Shown piece after piece: positions 1-11,847 of a DNA stretch of 64,000 bases (its first letter is position 1; each line of letters starts with the position of its first letter). The DNA lies in contig NC_088933.1 of the NCBI RefSeq assembly GCF_038396675.1, forward strand, positions 22,737,001-22,801,000. Direction: 5' to 3'. The translations under genes were made by a program, and so were the position numbers. The notes below the pieces were generated by a model that had not been told where the DNA came from, did not search any database, and saw only the letters and a program-made list of their open reading frames with translations. Source of the stretch: Hydra vulgaris (Eukaryota; Cnidaria; Hydrozoa; Anthoathecata; Hydridae).

Positions 1-219
1 CCACCTCAATCTCCGGATCTCAACCCTATTGAGAACCTGTTGTAGATCGTTAACCGCAGAATTAATCGTGAAGGTGTTTGTAATAAGGATCAACTGTTTG
101 AACAAATCCAAAAGGCCTGGGCAGCGATTCTACAAAGTTTCATTGATCACCTGATCGAATCTATGCCTCGAAGATGCAAGGCTGTGATCAACAACAAAGG
201 ATTCGCCACGAAATATTGA
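1..219 (+). pseudogene. Tc1/mariner transposase, C-terminal fragment
   Basis: Reading from base 1 in frame gives the end of a Tc1-family DDE transposase. PQSPDLNPIEN carries the last catalytic acidic residue (the E of NPIE), and a typical C-terminal tail ending in KGFATKY follows, with a stop at 217-219. An in-frame TAG at 43-45 sits where Tc1 proteins usually have Trp (ENLW), so this copy is inactive. The rest of the gene lies upstream of the window. The 3' flank up to about 409 probably holds the rest of the element and its inverted repeat, but I could not fix the end. Family assignment rests on the SPDLNPIEN motif and is firm; the exact lineage is not known. Confidence 0.85.
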
Positions 220-408
220 TAGCAAAATACAGCTTGGTCAACATTTTGTCGAGTTGCACTTGTTTTGTCCAGAAGGAAATCAATTTTTTTAATACTTTTG
301 ATTAATTTATTAATTTTCATGTACAAATAATGAACTTTGTGATGAATAAAACTTGAAGAACTTTGTCTCTAAACAGTTACATAGTTATTTCTCTAAATTG
401 AAAAAATG

Positions 409-509
<101 letters not shown>

Positions 510-1923
510 ACGTACACACACACGCACAATGTGTGACTTACTATTTATACGCATGATATTTTAATTTTTAATCATAATAATATTATAAACACTACATGTA
601 TGACAAAGGAGATTTTAAGTTGTTTTATGTTTCTGACAATTTATGTAGTGGAGTTGCTTTGATTCAAAGTTTGAACGTTTTTTAAAGTTACCCTGTATGC
701 AAAAAATGTATACAATAAATTTATTGTATACATTTTTACATTATAACATACTTTAAAGTATGTTATACTATAACAATAGAACTACTATAGTAGGCTTATA
801 AACTTCTTTGGATTTTATATGCTTAATAAATTTATAAACAAAAATTATCCAACTTAAACAACAAGCTGCTACACTAGCTGAGGCAGTGTACAAAGTATTC
901 TCACTAATTTTAATGATAAAAATATCCGAAATAATTAATTCATTTTTTAAGTAACAATAACAACCAATGAAAAAGAAAAACTTTAAATAATCAAAATATA
1001 AACTATTTTTAATACTTTAATGTTTGAACAGTTTCATATAAATTCTTGACATAATTACAAATATAACAAGATATAACAATTTCAATGATAAAAGAAAAAA
1101 AAAAGAAAAGAGAATTTATAAAAACAGGCAAGGGCTCAAATACGATTAATTAAAGTTATCACAAGCTTTGCATAGAGTGCCATGTAGATATTGCAAGTTA
1201 AAAATGAAATATTAGAAAAAAAGCTTCATAAACAATTGTAAAAAGTAAACTTGCATTCTAAAAAGTAGTGGCAATGGTACAATAGAAGTAAAGCAGAAAG
1301 TTATGTATCTTTTTACTTTCAAATGAAGATTAAGTTTGATTTATTTAGATTTAGTATTCTGTCGTATATGACAGAAATTATAGCCACCTAGAATTTACAA
1401 ACCATTTGGTGAAGGAGGGGGGAGGGGGTTGTAAATTATGATCAAGTAAAAACCTTACATAACCGCAATTTTTAGAAATAAGAATTTTTTGATAAAACTC
1501 AGGGAGTGAGTGTTCTTGAATTGCATTTAAACAAGCGGAAAAACAAATGCTTCATATTTGTCGATTTTAAAAAGACTTTTTAAACTTTTTAATTTTTATT
1601 AACGTAACTAATAAATTCTTATAGCTGATAAAACCTTGTAGCTAATAAAACCTAGTAACTAATGAAACATTGTAGCTAATAAAACACCAATTAAAAAGTT
1701 TTTAACACTTTGTTGCAACTTCAACAATTATAAAAATAATCTGTAAAAATTTAGACATTCTTTCATTTAAGCAAACATATTTTTCTAAATAAGTAAAAAA
1801 TTTTAAAAAATAATTAAATAATCTTTATAAATAACTAAATAGTTTTTAAAACAATAAGTTATAAATTTTGTTTTAATCTTTTTAACTCATCAGCTTTTTT
1901 GTAAACTTTTAAAATCTCTTTAG
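510..1923. other. AT-rich spacer without recognisable gene
   Basis: No coding region, RNA gene or transposon could be identified here. It contains two back-to-back perfect palindromes (702-737 and 742-767) and a G-rich run near 1415-1431. The last part, up to 1923, should hold the 3' UTR of the minus-strand aminotransferase gene; no clear polyadenylation site was assigned. Confidence 0.5.
702..767. repeat. Two adjacent perfect palindromes
   Basis: 702-737 is a perfect 36-bp palindrome (18-bp arms, no loop) centred on AAATTT. 742-767 is a second perfect 26-bp palindrome centred on CTTTAAAG. They are four bases apart and unrelated in sequence. They may be remnants of small foldback elements, or cruciform-prone sites. 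Confidence 0.8.
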
Positions 1924-4900
1924 CTATAAACATTGCACCCTTAGCTCATCAGCTTTTTTTTTAATTAGGTTTGCAACAATTATAAACTCCCTCTTTGTGC
2001 TGAAAATTTGTGCAGAAACCCTTGTTGCCATTCGATTTTGGACAGTTAAAATAACAACTGCCACATTTTCTTCCTCCAAAAACTCCTTCATTAAGTTTGC
2101 TGGTGCATTAGGTGCATTTCCATAAACCTCAGTAAAAATATCTGGTAAATAAACAGTTCGCATATAAGGAGCTTTCATATCTGCAGGTATTTGAACTTCT
2201 TCAGTTTCCCATTTAGAAATGTATAATTTGACAACCCATTCTATAAGAGGTGGTATGTAGGAATGAAGATGATCCTAAAAAGAAATTAAATATTCATTAA
2301 TTTTTTGTTTTTTAGATCTAAGTTAACAAAGTTTAATTGACAACTTACCAGTCCCCCAATACATTCAGTAAACTCATTTACAGCATAGCCAGCTGAAACC
2401 ATTGCACTATAATTTTTTGTACCTTGCATGAAAAATCTCTCTTGAAAACCTCCGTATGTTGCATGTGAGATCCATGATGGTTTCATTTTATCATGCCACT
2501 TTTTATTTACGCACATAATAGCACAACTTTTTGGGGTGTAATACCATTTATGTAAATTGCCTAAAAAAATTTTACAGTATGAAAAATTACAAAAACTTGT
2601 TCTTGATTTTGATTTTTTTTTATAATCTTTATTAAAATTTATTTAGGAACATATTTTGCTGCAATATATTACTAATGCAAGGTTGGCTTTAAAGATTTAT
2701 GAAAAAGTTTGTTGATTTAGAACAGTATAAACAACTTGTTTGTTTGTTTAGAACAATATGTTTTGTTATTTGTATGTAGTATATAGTTATGTAGAATGGA
2801 ATACAGTTCTGTTATTTGTATGGAATGGTAAAAAAATCTGTTACTTGTATAGAATGTTAATTTTTTTGGTTTTTGGTAACAGAATAATGTTAAACATTTA
2901 ACCCTAAAACTCCCAGAATTAAAATTTTCTATACAAGGGCTTGGCAAAAACCGGAAAATTTGAAAAAACCAGTTTTTGGTTTTTTGAAGTTGTAAAACTG
3001 GGGTTTGGTTATACACTATAAAAAAATTTGTTGATAACAAATTTGCTTTTGCTGTTTAATTATTTTAATTTGAGATTATTTCATTTAAGAATTTTAAATT
3101 AAAATATTATTTTAATTTGAGATTGTCAATCTCAAATTAAAAGAATTAAACAACAATAACAAAAAATTTAACTAAAAAAATACCAAAACAAAAAAGGTTG
3201 ACAAAATACTTCAAGTTTTTGGTTGAATTCAATATAGTTACTTCAATGTTTTTTTTTAAATTGTTTTGATAATTATATTAATTTTAAATGTTTATATTAA
3301 TTTAAATGTTAAAAAAATTTAGTCAGTATGTAATCTGATAATAACCGGTAGAAAAAATATTGAAATAAGTAAAACTAAATGCATTATCAAAGTGCTTTTC
3401 ATAATTATATATATTTTCAGGTTATTTGTGCTTTCCACATTTCTTGTTAGCTTGTCAAAAGATTTTTTTTATGTATAATTAACAACTTTATGTAGTTTTC
3501 TTAGAAAAAAAAAAATTTTTGGTTTTAAGAAAACTAAATAAAAAACCAGCTAACTGGTTGTGGTTTTCGCCAGTTGACAAGCCTTAATCTAAACTACACA
3601 ATTTTCCTTAATTTTGCTAGGTGTTTTCTTAAAATGAAATTGCGGTCCCCTAAATATGCGAGGCCTGAAACATATAAGCCCTATCCTGGTAAAACTATAA
3701 CTAGAATCTTTTTCTTATCAATATTGATCTTTTTCTTATCAATACAGACCAATAGTGGTCTCTTTGCAATTTTGTTAAATGAAAAAATTATTTATTATTA
3801 ATTTATTAAACAATTTTATAATTATTGTTCACAAATAAAACTTAAAAAATTTATCTTGCTTTCTAAATTTGTTTGAAAAATCAAGAGTATTTTTGCCTGT
3901 TTAAGGCTAAGACAAATTTCATTAAAGTAAAAATGTTTAATTGATACTGATATGTTTGTCTAATTGTAATAAAATCTTTTATTCAATTGTTTTAACTCAA
4001 GCAGTTCCAGCATTTTATTTTTCAGAGCTGTGCATTCATGTTTATGGGTTTACTTTACATGCTTTTGATCCACCTTTGATTCTTTGTGCTATTATTAATT
4101 ATATTTGATCATTGAAATTGATTGCAAATTTAGGCAAATAATTTTGAGAACTTTATCTTAGCTTACATTCAATGTAATGATACAAATGCATTTGAATTAC
4201 ATTCAAATTATGTTTAAATTTTGTGTAAGTATTAAAAGATAAACCAAAATTTATGTTTTGGAGAGCCAAAAAAAAAACTTTTACTGCACATGCAGTAAAA
4301 GCTAAGAATTTATTCCTTAAAGTTGAAAAACAATATGGTATACCAAGTATTCTATGACCAAAGCTAAAAATTTTAAACTTCAGGCGTTTTTTCAAATATA
4401 ACTTTGGTTAAATATTCTATCTAGCAGGGGGTTACAAGCTTTTTACTAGAAAAACATCTTAAATACTTCAAATCTCAAACTCTTCGTTTGTTTTAATAAT
4501 CTTAAGAATCTTAAAACTTGATCGTAGAAAGTTTTTAATGAAAAACTTCAAAATTTCTTCATTTTTAGAAAAAACTTCAGAATTAAAATTTTTTCTTTTT
4601 GATTTTTGAAATCAAACTTTTATCATTATTGTTAAAAATTGTAAAAAAAAAAGGATTATATTACTAAAGACTATATTACTTATCAGGTTTTGAAATTTTT
4701 TTTACTTAATTTCAAGAAAATAATGAAAGTGGAATTTTAGATAGCTTGTGGCTACAAAAGAGAATGTGTTAATAAATTTTAACTATTTAAGGAATATAAT
4801 TGAATAAAATATAAATAATATAATATATATTATAAATAGTATTAAAATTATTATAATTACTAAAAATAATGTTATTAAGGTAATTTTTTTTTTTTAATTA

Positions 4901-6079
4901 TTATATTCGGGTTATATTTATAAGAACAAAAAATTAAAGAAAGATTTTTTGAAAAGAAAGCATTTCACGATTTAAAAAATGTAGTAATTATTTTAAATTG
5001 ATTTTAGTTTATTTGTGCAAATCTTTATAAAATAATATATTACTTTATAAAGATTTGCACAAATTAAATTTTAATTTTTTTTTTTTTTTAATTTTTTAGT
5101 AAATAACTTCAAGTTTTTACTACTAAAAAGCAACATACATAGAATGATTGTTATATTAGAGTTATAAAACGCAACATTGCAATTTTGCAACAAACATTTT
5201 TAAAACAGATATATTTTTATGAAACCAATATATACCTAAGTAAACATCAACATTGTAGGAATCTATGTTCAAATAAAGTTGCCCAGGAGCATGTGCGCCA
5301 TCAACAACAGATATAACATTATATTTTCTGCATATTTCACCCAGCTCTTTTATTGGCAAAACAACAGAGGACGCACTTGTTATATGATCAAACACTGCTA
5401 ACTTCACGCAAGGGTAATTTAAAAATATTTCTTCAAATTTAATGAGTATATCATTTTTTGAAAAAAGAGGAAACTGCAAGTCAAGATCAACAACGTCAAT
5501 ATGGTACTCATTAGCAAGTACATCAATAGCTTTAACAACCGCACCATATGCAACACTGCGTAAACATAGAACAGCATCATTTTTTTTTAAGCAACTTAAT
5601 AGAGAACGAAGCGAACATGTAATTGCTTCAGTAAGATTTTCAACAAATACAAGATTATCAGGTTCACAGCCTACTGCACTTGCAACAGTTACCCGACTTT
5701 GCTCATAACGTTTATGCAATGTTAAACGATTAAATAAATCTGGACAATATTCAAGCTCTTTCTAAAGTAGAACTGGTTTATTAATGAACTATTATTGCGT
5801 TTGGGCCTAAAAGAGCAAGTAGCACAACAAAAAAAAACGTTTTGATTAAACTATAATAAATTTGTTTACCTGAACATTAAACTGATACTGTTGAACTTTG
5901 ATTGGAACTGTACCATATGAACCATAATTAACAATAACATAGGACTTTTTTGTCAAACAAATAGGATGTGATGGAAGTTTTACAAAAAATTCTCTTCTCA
6001 TAAGAAAACCACAATTAAAAAATGGTCTAAGTAAATTATGAAAAAATTTAACAACGTAATTCTTTGACTTTCCAGACAT
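1924..6079 (-). CDS. PLP-dependent class V aminotransferase-fold enzyme (isopenicillin N epimerase / cysteine desulfhydrase-like), four exons
   Basis: Four minus-strand exons join in phase: 6079-5870, 5761-5236, 2560-2349 and 2274-1924, with introns of 108, 2675 and 74 bp, all GT-AG. The product is about 432 residues, normal for the family. Landmarks: VNYGSYGTVP near residue 50 (N-terminal substrate and cofactor region), VVDGAHAPG with Asp224 expected to bind the PLP ring nitrogen, and NLHKW with Lys250 expected to form the Schiff base. A C-terminal small domain follows (APYMRTVYLP; VAVVILTVQNRMATRVSAQI). No stop or frameshift was seen, and no signal peptide, so it is probably cytosolic. Family members act as epimerases, desulfhydrases or transaminases; the substrate cannot be told from sequence. 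The start at 6079 was chosen because homology-like sequence begins soon after; an in-frame ATG also exists at 6193. The gene has no recognisable host neighbours. Confidence 0.85.
2561..5235 (-). other. Large intron 2 of the aminotransferase gene
   Basis: A 2.7-kb AT-rich intron, far larger than the other two (108 and 74 bp). It splits the Gly codon just before the NLHKW motif. I saw no gene in it. It holds a 15-bp-arm hairpin at 3110-3142, whose arm is repeated once more at 3064-3078, and a 21-bp perfect inverted repeat (5011-5031 / 5044-5064). These suggest small foldback insertions enlarged the intron. Confidence 0.7.
5011..5064. repeat. 21-bp-arm perfect inverted repeat in intron
   Basis: The arms 5011-5031 and 5044-5064 are exact reverse complements with a 12-nt AT loop. 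The structure lies just upstream of exon 3 in the gene's direction and is likely a MITE-like remnant. Confidence 0.8.
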
Positions 6080-6503
6080 GCTTAATTTTATTATTATGTT
6101 ATAACCAAATTTTGTGCATATCATTACTCCACCAATACAGAGTACAACATGTAGATGTTTTTTATCAAGATGACTTATTCCTATCATTGTCAATTTGGTG
6201 AGGTAAAATAAAACTAAACGAGATTTCTTTTTTTCAAAAGTTATTGCTCAATAAAAAATATTAACGTATATCTGAATAATTTTATAGATTAGACGTTGGT
6301 AGATTTAGTGATTGTTCATCGAATAATAATAAGTTGCCAGATGGCGCACTTCATACCCAAGTGTTTTTATTTATCTGTATCCTACAATATCAAAATGTTA
6401 GGTAGAACATCGCGCTTTACATAGAGCTGATTTGTATACCGGTCTAGGTATGGGTCGGGTATCAACGGACCCAGACCCACAAAGTAAATTGGGTATGGAT
6501 CCA

Positions 6504-6555
6504 GTACAGTTCTAATCAAAGTTCAACAGTATCAGTTTAATGTGCAGATAAACAA
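6504..6555 (+). repeat. Inverted partial copy of aminotransferase exon 1 end and splice donor
   Basis: These 52 bases match the reverse complement of 5862-5913 at 49 positions by eye. The source covers the last 44 coding bases of exon 1 (encoding the VPIKVQQYQFNVQ region) and the first bases of intron 1. In the copy the donor GT is changed to AT. It lies about 590 bp upstream of the gene's exon 1, in the opposite orientation. Confidence 0.8.
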
Positions 6556-6761
6556 CTAGATATGGGTACTGAGTGCAAAATATAAACAATCTTAGTTACA
6601 TACGAGAACATAGTCTCAAACATATAAAATTCAAAACTTTTATTGTGTTCTCCTTCGTGAAAACCGGGTAACTAGTAATCCTAACGTTTAACTCTCGTTG
6701 TTTATTAAATTCATTATAAATTATAGTATCAATAAAATAACAGCAATAATTCAGCTATTCG

Positions 6762-7567
6762 TCAAGAAAACTTATCCTCGTAGGACAGCACTGCCCTTCA
6801 TATCCTTTAACTTCAGGGGTTTCTTAAGGTTCTATCCTTGGCCCAATACTCTTTTTAATATACATTAACGATCTTCCAGATATTCTCACATCTAGGGTGG
6901 CATAGTTCACTGATGATACTACCATTTATTCTTGTCATGATAAGAAGCCAACACTCTCTGATTGATTGGAGGGGGCATTTCAGCTTGAAATGGATCTCAC
7001 TTCTGCTACAGCATGGGGCTCACAGCAGCTGGTAAAATAAAACTCAATTTTTTCCGGCCAATTGTTATCACAATAACTTAGATCTTCCTATATTTATGAA
7101 CGGTAATGTACTCGATAAGTCATATACCCTTCATCTTCTAGGATTAACTTTTACTTCCGCTCATTCTTGGAAACCATATATCAAATCGTTTCGCATCTGC
7201 TAAGGTTGCATCTCTTTATCGAGCTCGACACTTTCTTACTCCGGATTCTAATCTCTATCTCTTTAAATCTCAAATCTAGCCTGGTATGGAATACTGTTGC
7301 CATATCTAGGTGCAAAAACACATTGTAAATAAAGTTGGACCTGCTTTTGCAGCTAACCTCCAACCACTATCACATCGTCGTAACCTTGCTTCTCTTTCTC
7401 TTTTCAATAAATACTATAATGGGCACTGCTCTAAAGAGCCAGCGTCTGTTGTGTCATCTACTAAAATTCATTCTTGTGTTACTCGTCATTTAACTAGTTC
7501 TCATCCACAAAAAAAAACTGCAACTGTCCTTATAAAAACCTATTTCCATCATTTAATTAATGCTTAA
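6762..7567 (+). pseudogene. Jockey-like LINE reverse transcriptase fragment
   Basis: Pieces of the second half of a non-LTR retrotransposon polymerase are readable in shifting frames. Near 6810 there is a GSILGPILFLIYINDLPD block, then FTDDTTIY in place of the usual FADD active-site box. Around 7350-7567 comes a LINE C-terminal block with LQPLSHRRNLASLSLFNKYY. Many stops and frame changes separate these, so it is an old 5'-truncated copy. The same family appears on the minus strand at 36478-37960. It lies about 0.7 kb upstream of the aminotransferase gene and has no evident link to it. Confidence 0.8.
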
Positions 7568-8119
7568 CGGAAGAAAAAAACACATATAAACTTTAGTTCA
7601 ATCTAAAGAACATCGTACTGATTTATGACGTCTATAAGACGTTTTATAGAATTCTTACAGATGTCTGTGACTGCTGGGTTGAAGTTAAACAATTCATTAA
7701 CGACTCAAAGTCAATTTTCTCCGCAAATTCACGTTTAATTGAAATTGATTTATTCGTTTGTTGTCGTTGATCGTAGATAACTTTTGATAATCTTTAGTCT
7801 ACTAAAATTTCTCTTATCATAAGCAAAAGTAACAGAAGGAGCCAAGTAGATTTTGTAGAGTATGGAGAAGTTATGAAGACGTGGTGTTATTTGTTTCTCA
7901 ATTAAGAATTACGTATTTCATTTGTAATTTAGCCGTCAGTGCTTATGATATTGATGTGTAAATCTTTATGACTAAACTTATATAGAGAGCAAAACCAAAT
8001 GTTTTAGAGGCCGGATTACTATCTTAGGAGACGTATGTGCATGCGCTTATGGGGAGGGGGTAGCTCGCCCCCATCCCTATGCTGAATTGGCCACTGGTTC
8101 TACCAGCGTTAATAAGGCT
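7568..8119. other. Spacer without recognised gene
   Basis: No coding or RNA feature seen. A palindromic G/C-rich patch near 8052-8075 (ggggagggggtagctcgccc) may be the end of another degraded DNA element. Confidence 0.4.
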
Positions 8120-8302
8120 CAGGGCCGTACCAGGCCAACTTTGCGCTTCGGGCAAGCAAATAAAATTGCGCCCCCCTCCCAAAAAAATATACAAAAAACA
8201 CATTATATATATATATATTTACATGAAAAAAAATTAATTATTGATCACAAAATTTATCGCATCAAGTTAAAAGAACAATTTGTCACCAATGTTTCACAAA
8301 CT

Positions 8303-10754
8303 TCAGTTCAAAGTCACTTTTCTGGCTTTTTTGGAAGCAAAGTCACTAATGACATCGTCAAAATCAAGTGCGTTGGCCACTTCATGTTCAATTGAAACTA
8401 CTGCCAAACAAGACAAACGTTCTTGGCCCATAGTTGATCTCAAATAGTTTTTTATGATCTTAAGTTTACTGAAACTTCTTTCACACGTAGCAACTGTAAC
8501 TGGTAAGGTGAGGAAGATGCGAATAGCAATTGCCGTGTTAGGATAAGCATCAGTCAATGAGTATTTATGAATGAGCTGCAAAATGTCCATCAGGCTAGAT
8601 TTTTCAAAGTTTTCCATCATGGCAGCAGCTTGATATTTAAAGCTTGCCATTTCTGACTGGAAATCTGAAGAATCTAAATCTGCCTTGTAAATTTTAGACA
8701 AATTTTTGGCTTTAGTCTTAAGTTCATCCACTGAACTTTTGGAGAGAGAATGTCCACTGAGGAAGTCAAAATCTGAGGATACTGCAGGCATAGCTTCAAA
8801 CTGCCACTCAATTTGTGTGAGAATGCTGTCAAACACAAGGTTGCACTGGGATCCGAAATCTGTTTCTGGTGACAAACGGCAAAAGTCATCTTCAGCTTCA
8901 TAAAGTGCCATCTGCTTCACTTTGCGCTTTCTCTTCATAGGAAAGTTTCTTCAATTCCAATTTGGATAGCTGTTTCTGCAGCAGCTTTGATAATGTTGTC
9001 CCCCCCCAACATCTCTCAGATTCTGAATGGAAGCCTTCAGCCCTTTCATTTTTTTTGCTGCAATGTCAATTGAAATGTTTTTAGACTGAAGCAGTTTGTT
9101 TTCCCGGTCAAATAAAGAAAGAATTTGACACCAAAAATCCAACAAACACAGAAAACTGAAATCAATTTGAATGATGAGCTCTTTTGCACTGCAAACTGAG
9201 ACAGCATTTGTCTTGGGAGTGTGAATTATGGATTCCAAAACTTGAAGAACTTCTTTTATTTGTCTGTGTAGTGGGATGATTGCTTCTTTTTTGGCAGACC
9301 ATCTTGAATCACTATTTCCCTTTAGTGAGATGGTCAATGTTTTCATCAGTTTTTCCCATCTTAAGGTAGAGCTTGAGAAAAAGTTAAAGATGGCTTGAAC
9401 TTTTCCAAAGAATGTAATCATGAATGGAGAAACTTCAACAGCATGGACACCAACAAGGTTTAAAGTGTGAGCTGCACATGGAACAAATCTTGCAAACTCA
9501 TTTAGAGAATGGATGTGAGCTTGGACGCCATTATATTTTCCAGACATATTGGCTCCATTGTCGTAACCTTGGCCCCGACAATCAGAAATGCTCAGGCCAT
9601 CCTTCTCCAGTTTTTCGGTGATTTCTGCTGCAAGGCCCTTTCCAGTTTTTTCGTGAGATTCAATGAAGTCCACAAAGCTTTCCTCAATTGTACAGGTTTC
9701 CTCAGTGATGTTGTGGTTTTCTTTGCCTTAACGGATGCAACGTGTTCAGCCACTAAAGGATAATAATGGCTTATCAGCTCAATTAAGTTCAGAAAGATGC
9801 CACTGTTTTGCTCTCCAATTACTTCTGTTGAACCCCGAAGGGCAAGATTGTTCTTGGCACAGAACAAAATTGCATCAACAATCACTTTCAAGATATCTCT
9901 CCACTTTTTCATCTCTCCGTTGATAACTCTCTGCTGATCAGAATCCAAGGTCTTTCCTTCCTTGAGATTTTTTTCCAGATTTTTCCAATCAGAATAGCAT
10001 CTTTGGTGTTCATTGCTGTTTTCGTGTTCTGGAATTCTTGGGTTTAGTTTTTTTCCAGTCACAAAATCCTTTTGAAATTTCTGAAAAATTGTTGGTTTTT
10101 GTCGTTGAAAATAGCAGACAGCAAAAACAAAACAAAGAATCTTTTTTGTTGCTGTACAGCAGCCAGTAGCGAACAAATTTTTCACCATTGGGATGAATTT
10201 TTTCATACAATTTTGAGCTGAAGTGTCGCATTCTGTTGTCAAAGTCACAAAGTGTGTTTGGGAAAAATTCTCTTCTTTCTTGCTCCGGCCCATGCTGAAT
10301 CAAAAAGCACCTTGTATTATCTGTCATTTTAGGCCATGTAGCTGGATCACTGTTGAAAGTTTTCTCCTGAGGTTGCTGAAATTTCTGAGATTTCAGGAGG
10401 AAATTCACTGTTGCCCATTTCAATTGGTTTGGAAAGCTGAGAATTTCTATCTTCTTGTGCTTCTGAATCATTTGGTCCAAATTCGTCTTGACTTTGGCCA
10501 ATGAAAATCTCCTCTTCAATTAATTCCAATGGATGATATGAATTTAAGTCAGTAATTAAAGATGTAGCAGCAACTTCAGCTGTTGAATCATTATCAACTT
10601 CATTGCAAATATCCTCTGAAATAATTTGTTTTTCCACAGAAGAGTTTGTTACCAACCACTTCTTGAAACAATTTCTTAGTTTTGCGTCACTTTCAAGACG
10701 GTCTCTTCTTTTCTTTTTAAATTCAGCACCAGATAATTTTTTTGCACGATTCAT
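8303..10754 (-). pseudogene. hAT transposase (ZMYM1-like), broken
   Basis: From ATG at 10754 the protein starts MNRAKKLSGAEFKKKRRD, the usual N-terminus of this clade. Then come a TTF-type zinc-finger region with WPKMTD and FCFCCLLF, the ALRGSTEVIGEQNSGIFLNL block of the DUF4371 region, and the RNase-H-like stretch RGQGYDNGANMSGKYNGVQA. The C-terminal dimerisation domain ends the protein with CERSFSKLKIIKNYLRS. The reading frame changes about 10290-10500 and 10010-10290. At about 9673-9740 roughly 80 codons that siblings have, including the first catalytic Asp region, are missing. One in-frame stop lies near 8948. It is therefore inactive, but every major domain except that segment remains. 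Confidence 0.88.
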
Positions 10755-11153
10755 TGTAAAAAATAATGTTCAGAAAATACAACTTTTTATTTTTTAATTA
10801 CGCTCTTCTATTATTTATTTTTTCTTTTTTCTTTTCTTCTCCCTCTTTATTTTTATTATTATTTGCTTACTTTACTTTCTTAGCTTTCATTTCATTTGTT
10901 TCTTTATTTAAGCTGCTTAAATTAAGCGTTCTTTTTTTTAAATTCGAAGTTCTTTTTGTCTTTATTTTTTTCTTTTTAGAATAATTTTTAATGTGTGCGT
11001 TAAATTAATTTATATGATCCTTAATGAATCATTTGTTTATATTATAAATAATTATTGGTTTTTAATTGTCGTTCTTAAATTCAGCACCAGATAATTTTTT
11101 TGCACGATTCATTGTAAAAAATAATGTTCAGAAAATACAACTTTTTAGTGTTT
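10716..11153. repeat. Duplicated transposase 5' end inside hAT 1
   Basis: About 75 bases around the transposase start codon (10716-10790) recur almost exactly at 11073-11150 in the same orientation, including the first codons MNRAKKLSGAEF. Between them is a T/C-rich stretch (10790-10985) followed by AT-rich sequence. The outer copy lies next to the element's end, so either the 5' leader was duplicated or a polypyrimidine insertion brought a second copy of its target. Confidence 0.8.
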
Positions 11154-11847
11154 AAGGGCGCTCTTCTGTTTGGTAAATGAGCTTTTATTTTAAAGTTCGT
11201 CAGGTGGCGCAATTTTAATTAATTTTCCCGGGCCCGGCTGGCCCCGCCCTTGGTACGGCCCTGATAAAGCTAATATATTTAAGGTGGCACACAACTGAAA
11301 ACAAGTTTTTTTGTAAATAATCAAAATTTTGATTTTTTTTTTTTTTAATGACAATTATTTTATATTAAAATAAAATAAAAAACAGATAATTTTTTTTTTT
11401 AATTAATTTTATTATCCATAATGGCCAAAAATGGGTTGTAAAACATGTGTTTTTAGTAAATCTTCAAAACCTAATAACTTAATTTTGCCTCAACTACTGA
11501 AACTAAAATTTTGAACATAGCTTCCTAATCATATTTCACCCTGTTTGACCGTGGGAATTTTTATAATTTAAATTATTTCATGAAATATTGCATTTCTAAC
11601 AAAATCACCTAATATATATATGAAATATCAATAAATTCAGCACTATAAACATCAATATTTCACTTTCTATAACTTTTTATGAAAATTCTGAGGGTTAAAT
11701 GAAGTATTATATTATGATAAACAAATCCTGAAAATTGTATTATGTAATTCTGTTTTGTTAATGAGAAAATGTGTTTCAAAGTTTAAAAAAATACATATTG
11801 AGAAAAAAGCAAAAATAAGAAAAAAATATATAACAACATAAAAATTA

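Larger units (their letters stand above)
8120..11263 (-). mobile_element. hAT transposon 1 (ZMYM/TTF-type), 8-bp target duplication
   Basis: The ends carry a 13-bp terminal inverted repeat beginning CAGGGCCGTACCA, with GC-rich subterminal sequence unlike the AT-rich surroundings. The flanking octamers are ATAAGGCT (8112-8119) and ATAAAGCT (11264-11271): an 8-bp target duplication with one change, as expected for hAT. The element is 3144 bp and carries one transposase pseudogene on the minus strand. Its right duplication lies only a few bases from the TTAA-type element that follows. The family is related to the hAT copies at 26098, 38446 and 61029. Confidence 0.92.

Noticed and set aside
3574-3801. 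Plus-strand frame in the large intron
   Set aside because: Short, no recognised motif, and rich in low-complexity FFLSIL runs.
5442-5708. Plus-strand open frame opposite exon 2
   Set aside because: It is a shadow of the aminotransferase exon and has no family resemblance.
10766-10984. Phe/Leu-rich plus-strand frame
   Set aside because: It is the translation of a T/C-rich low-complexity insert, not a membrane protein gene.
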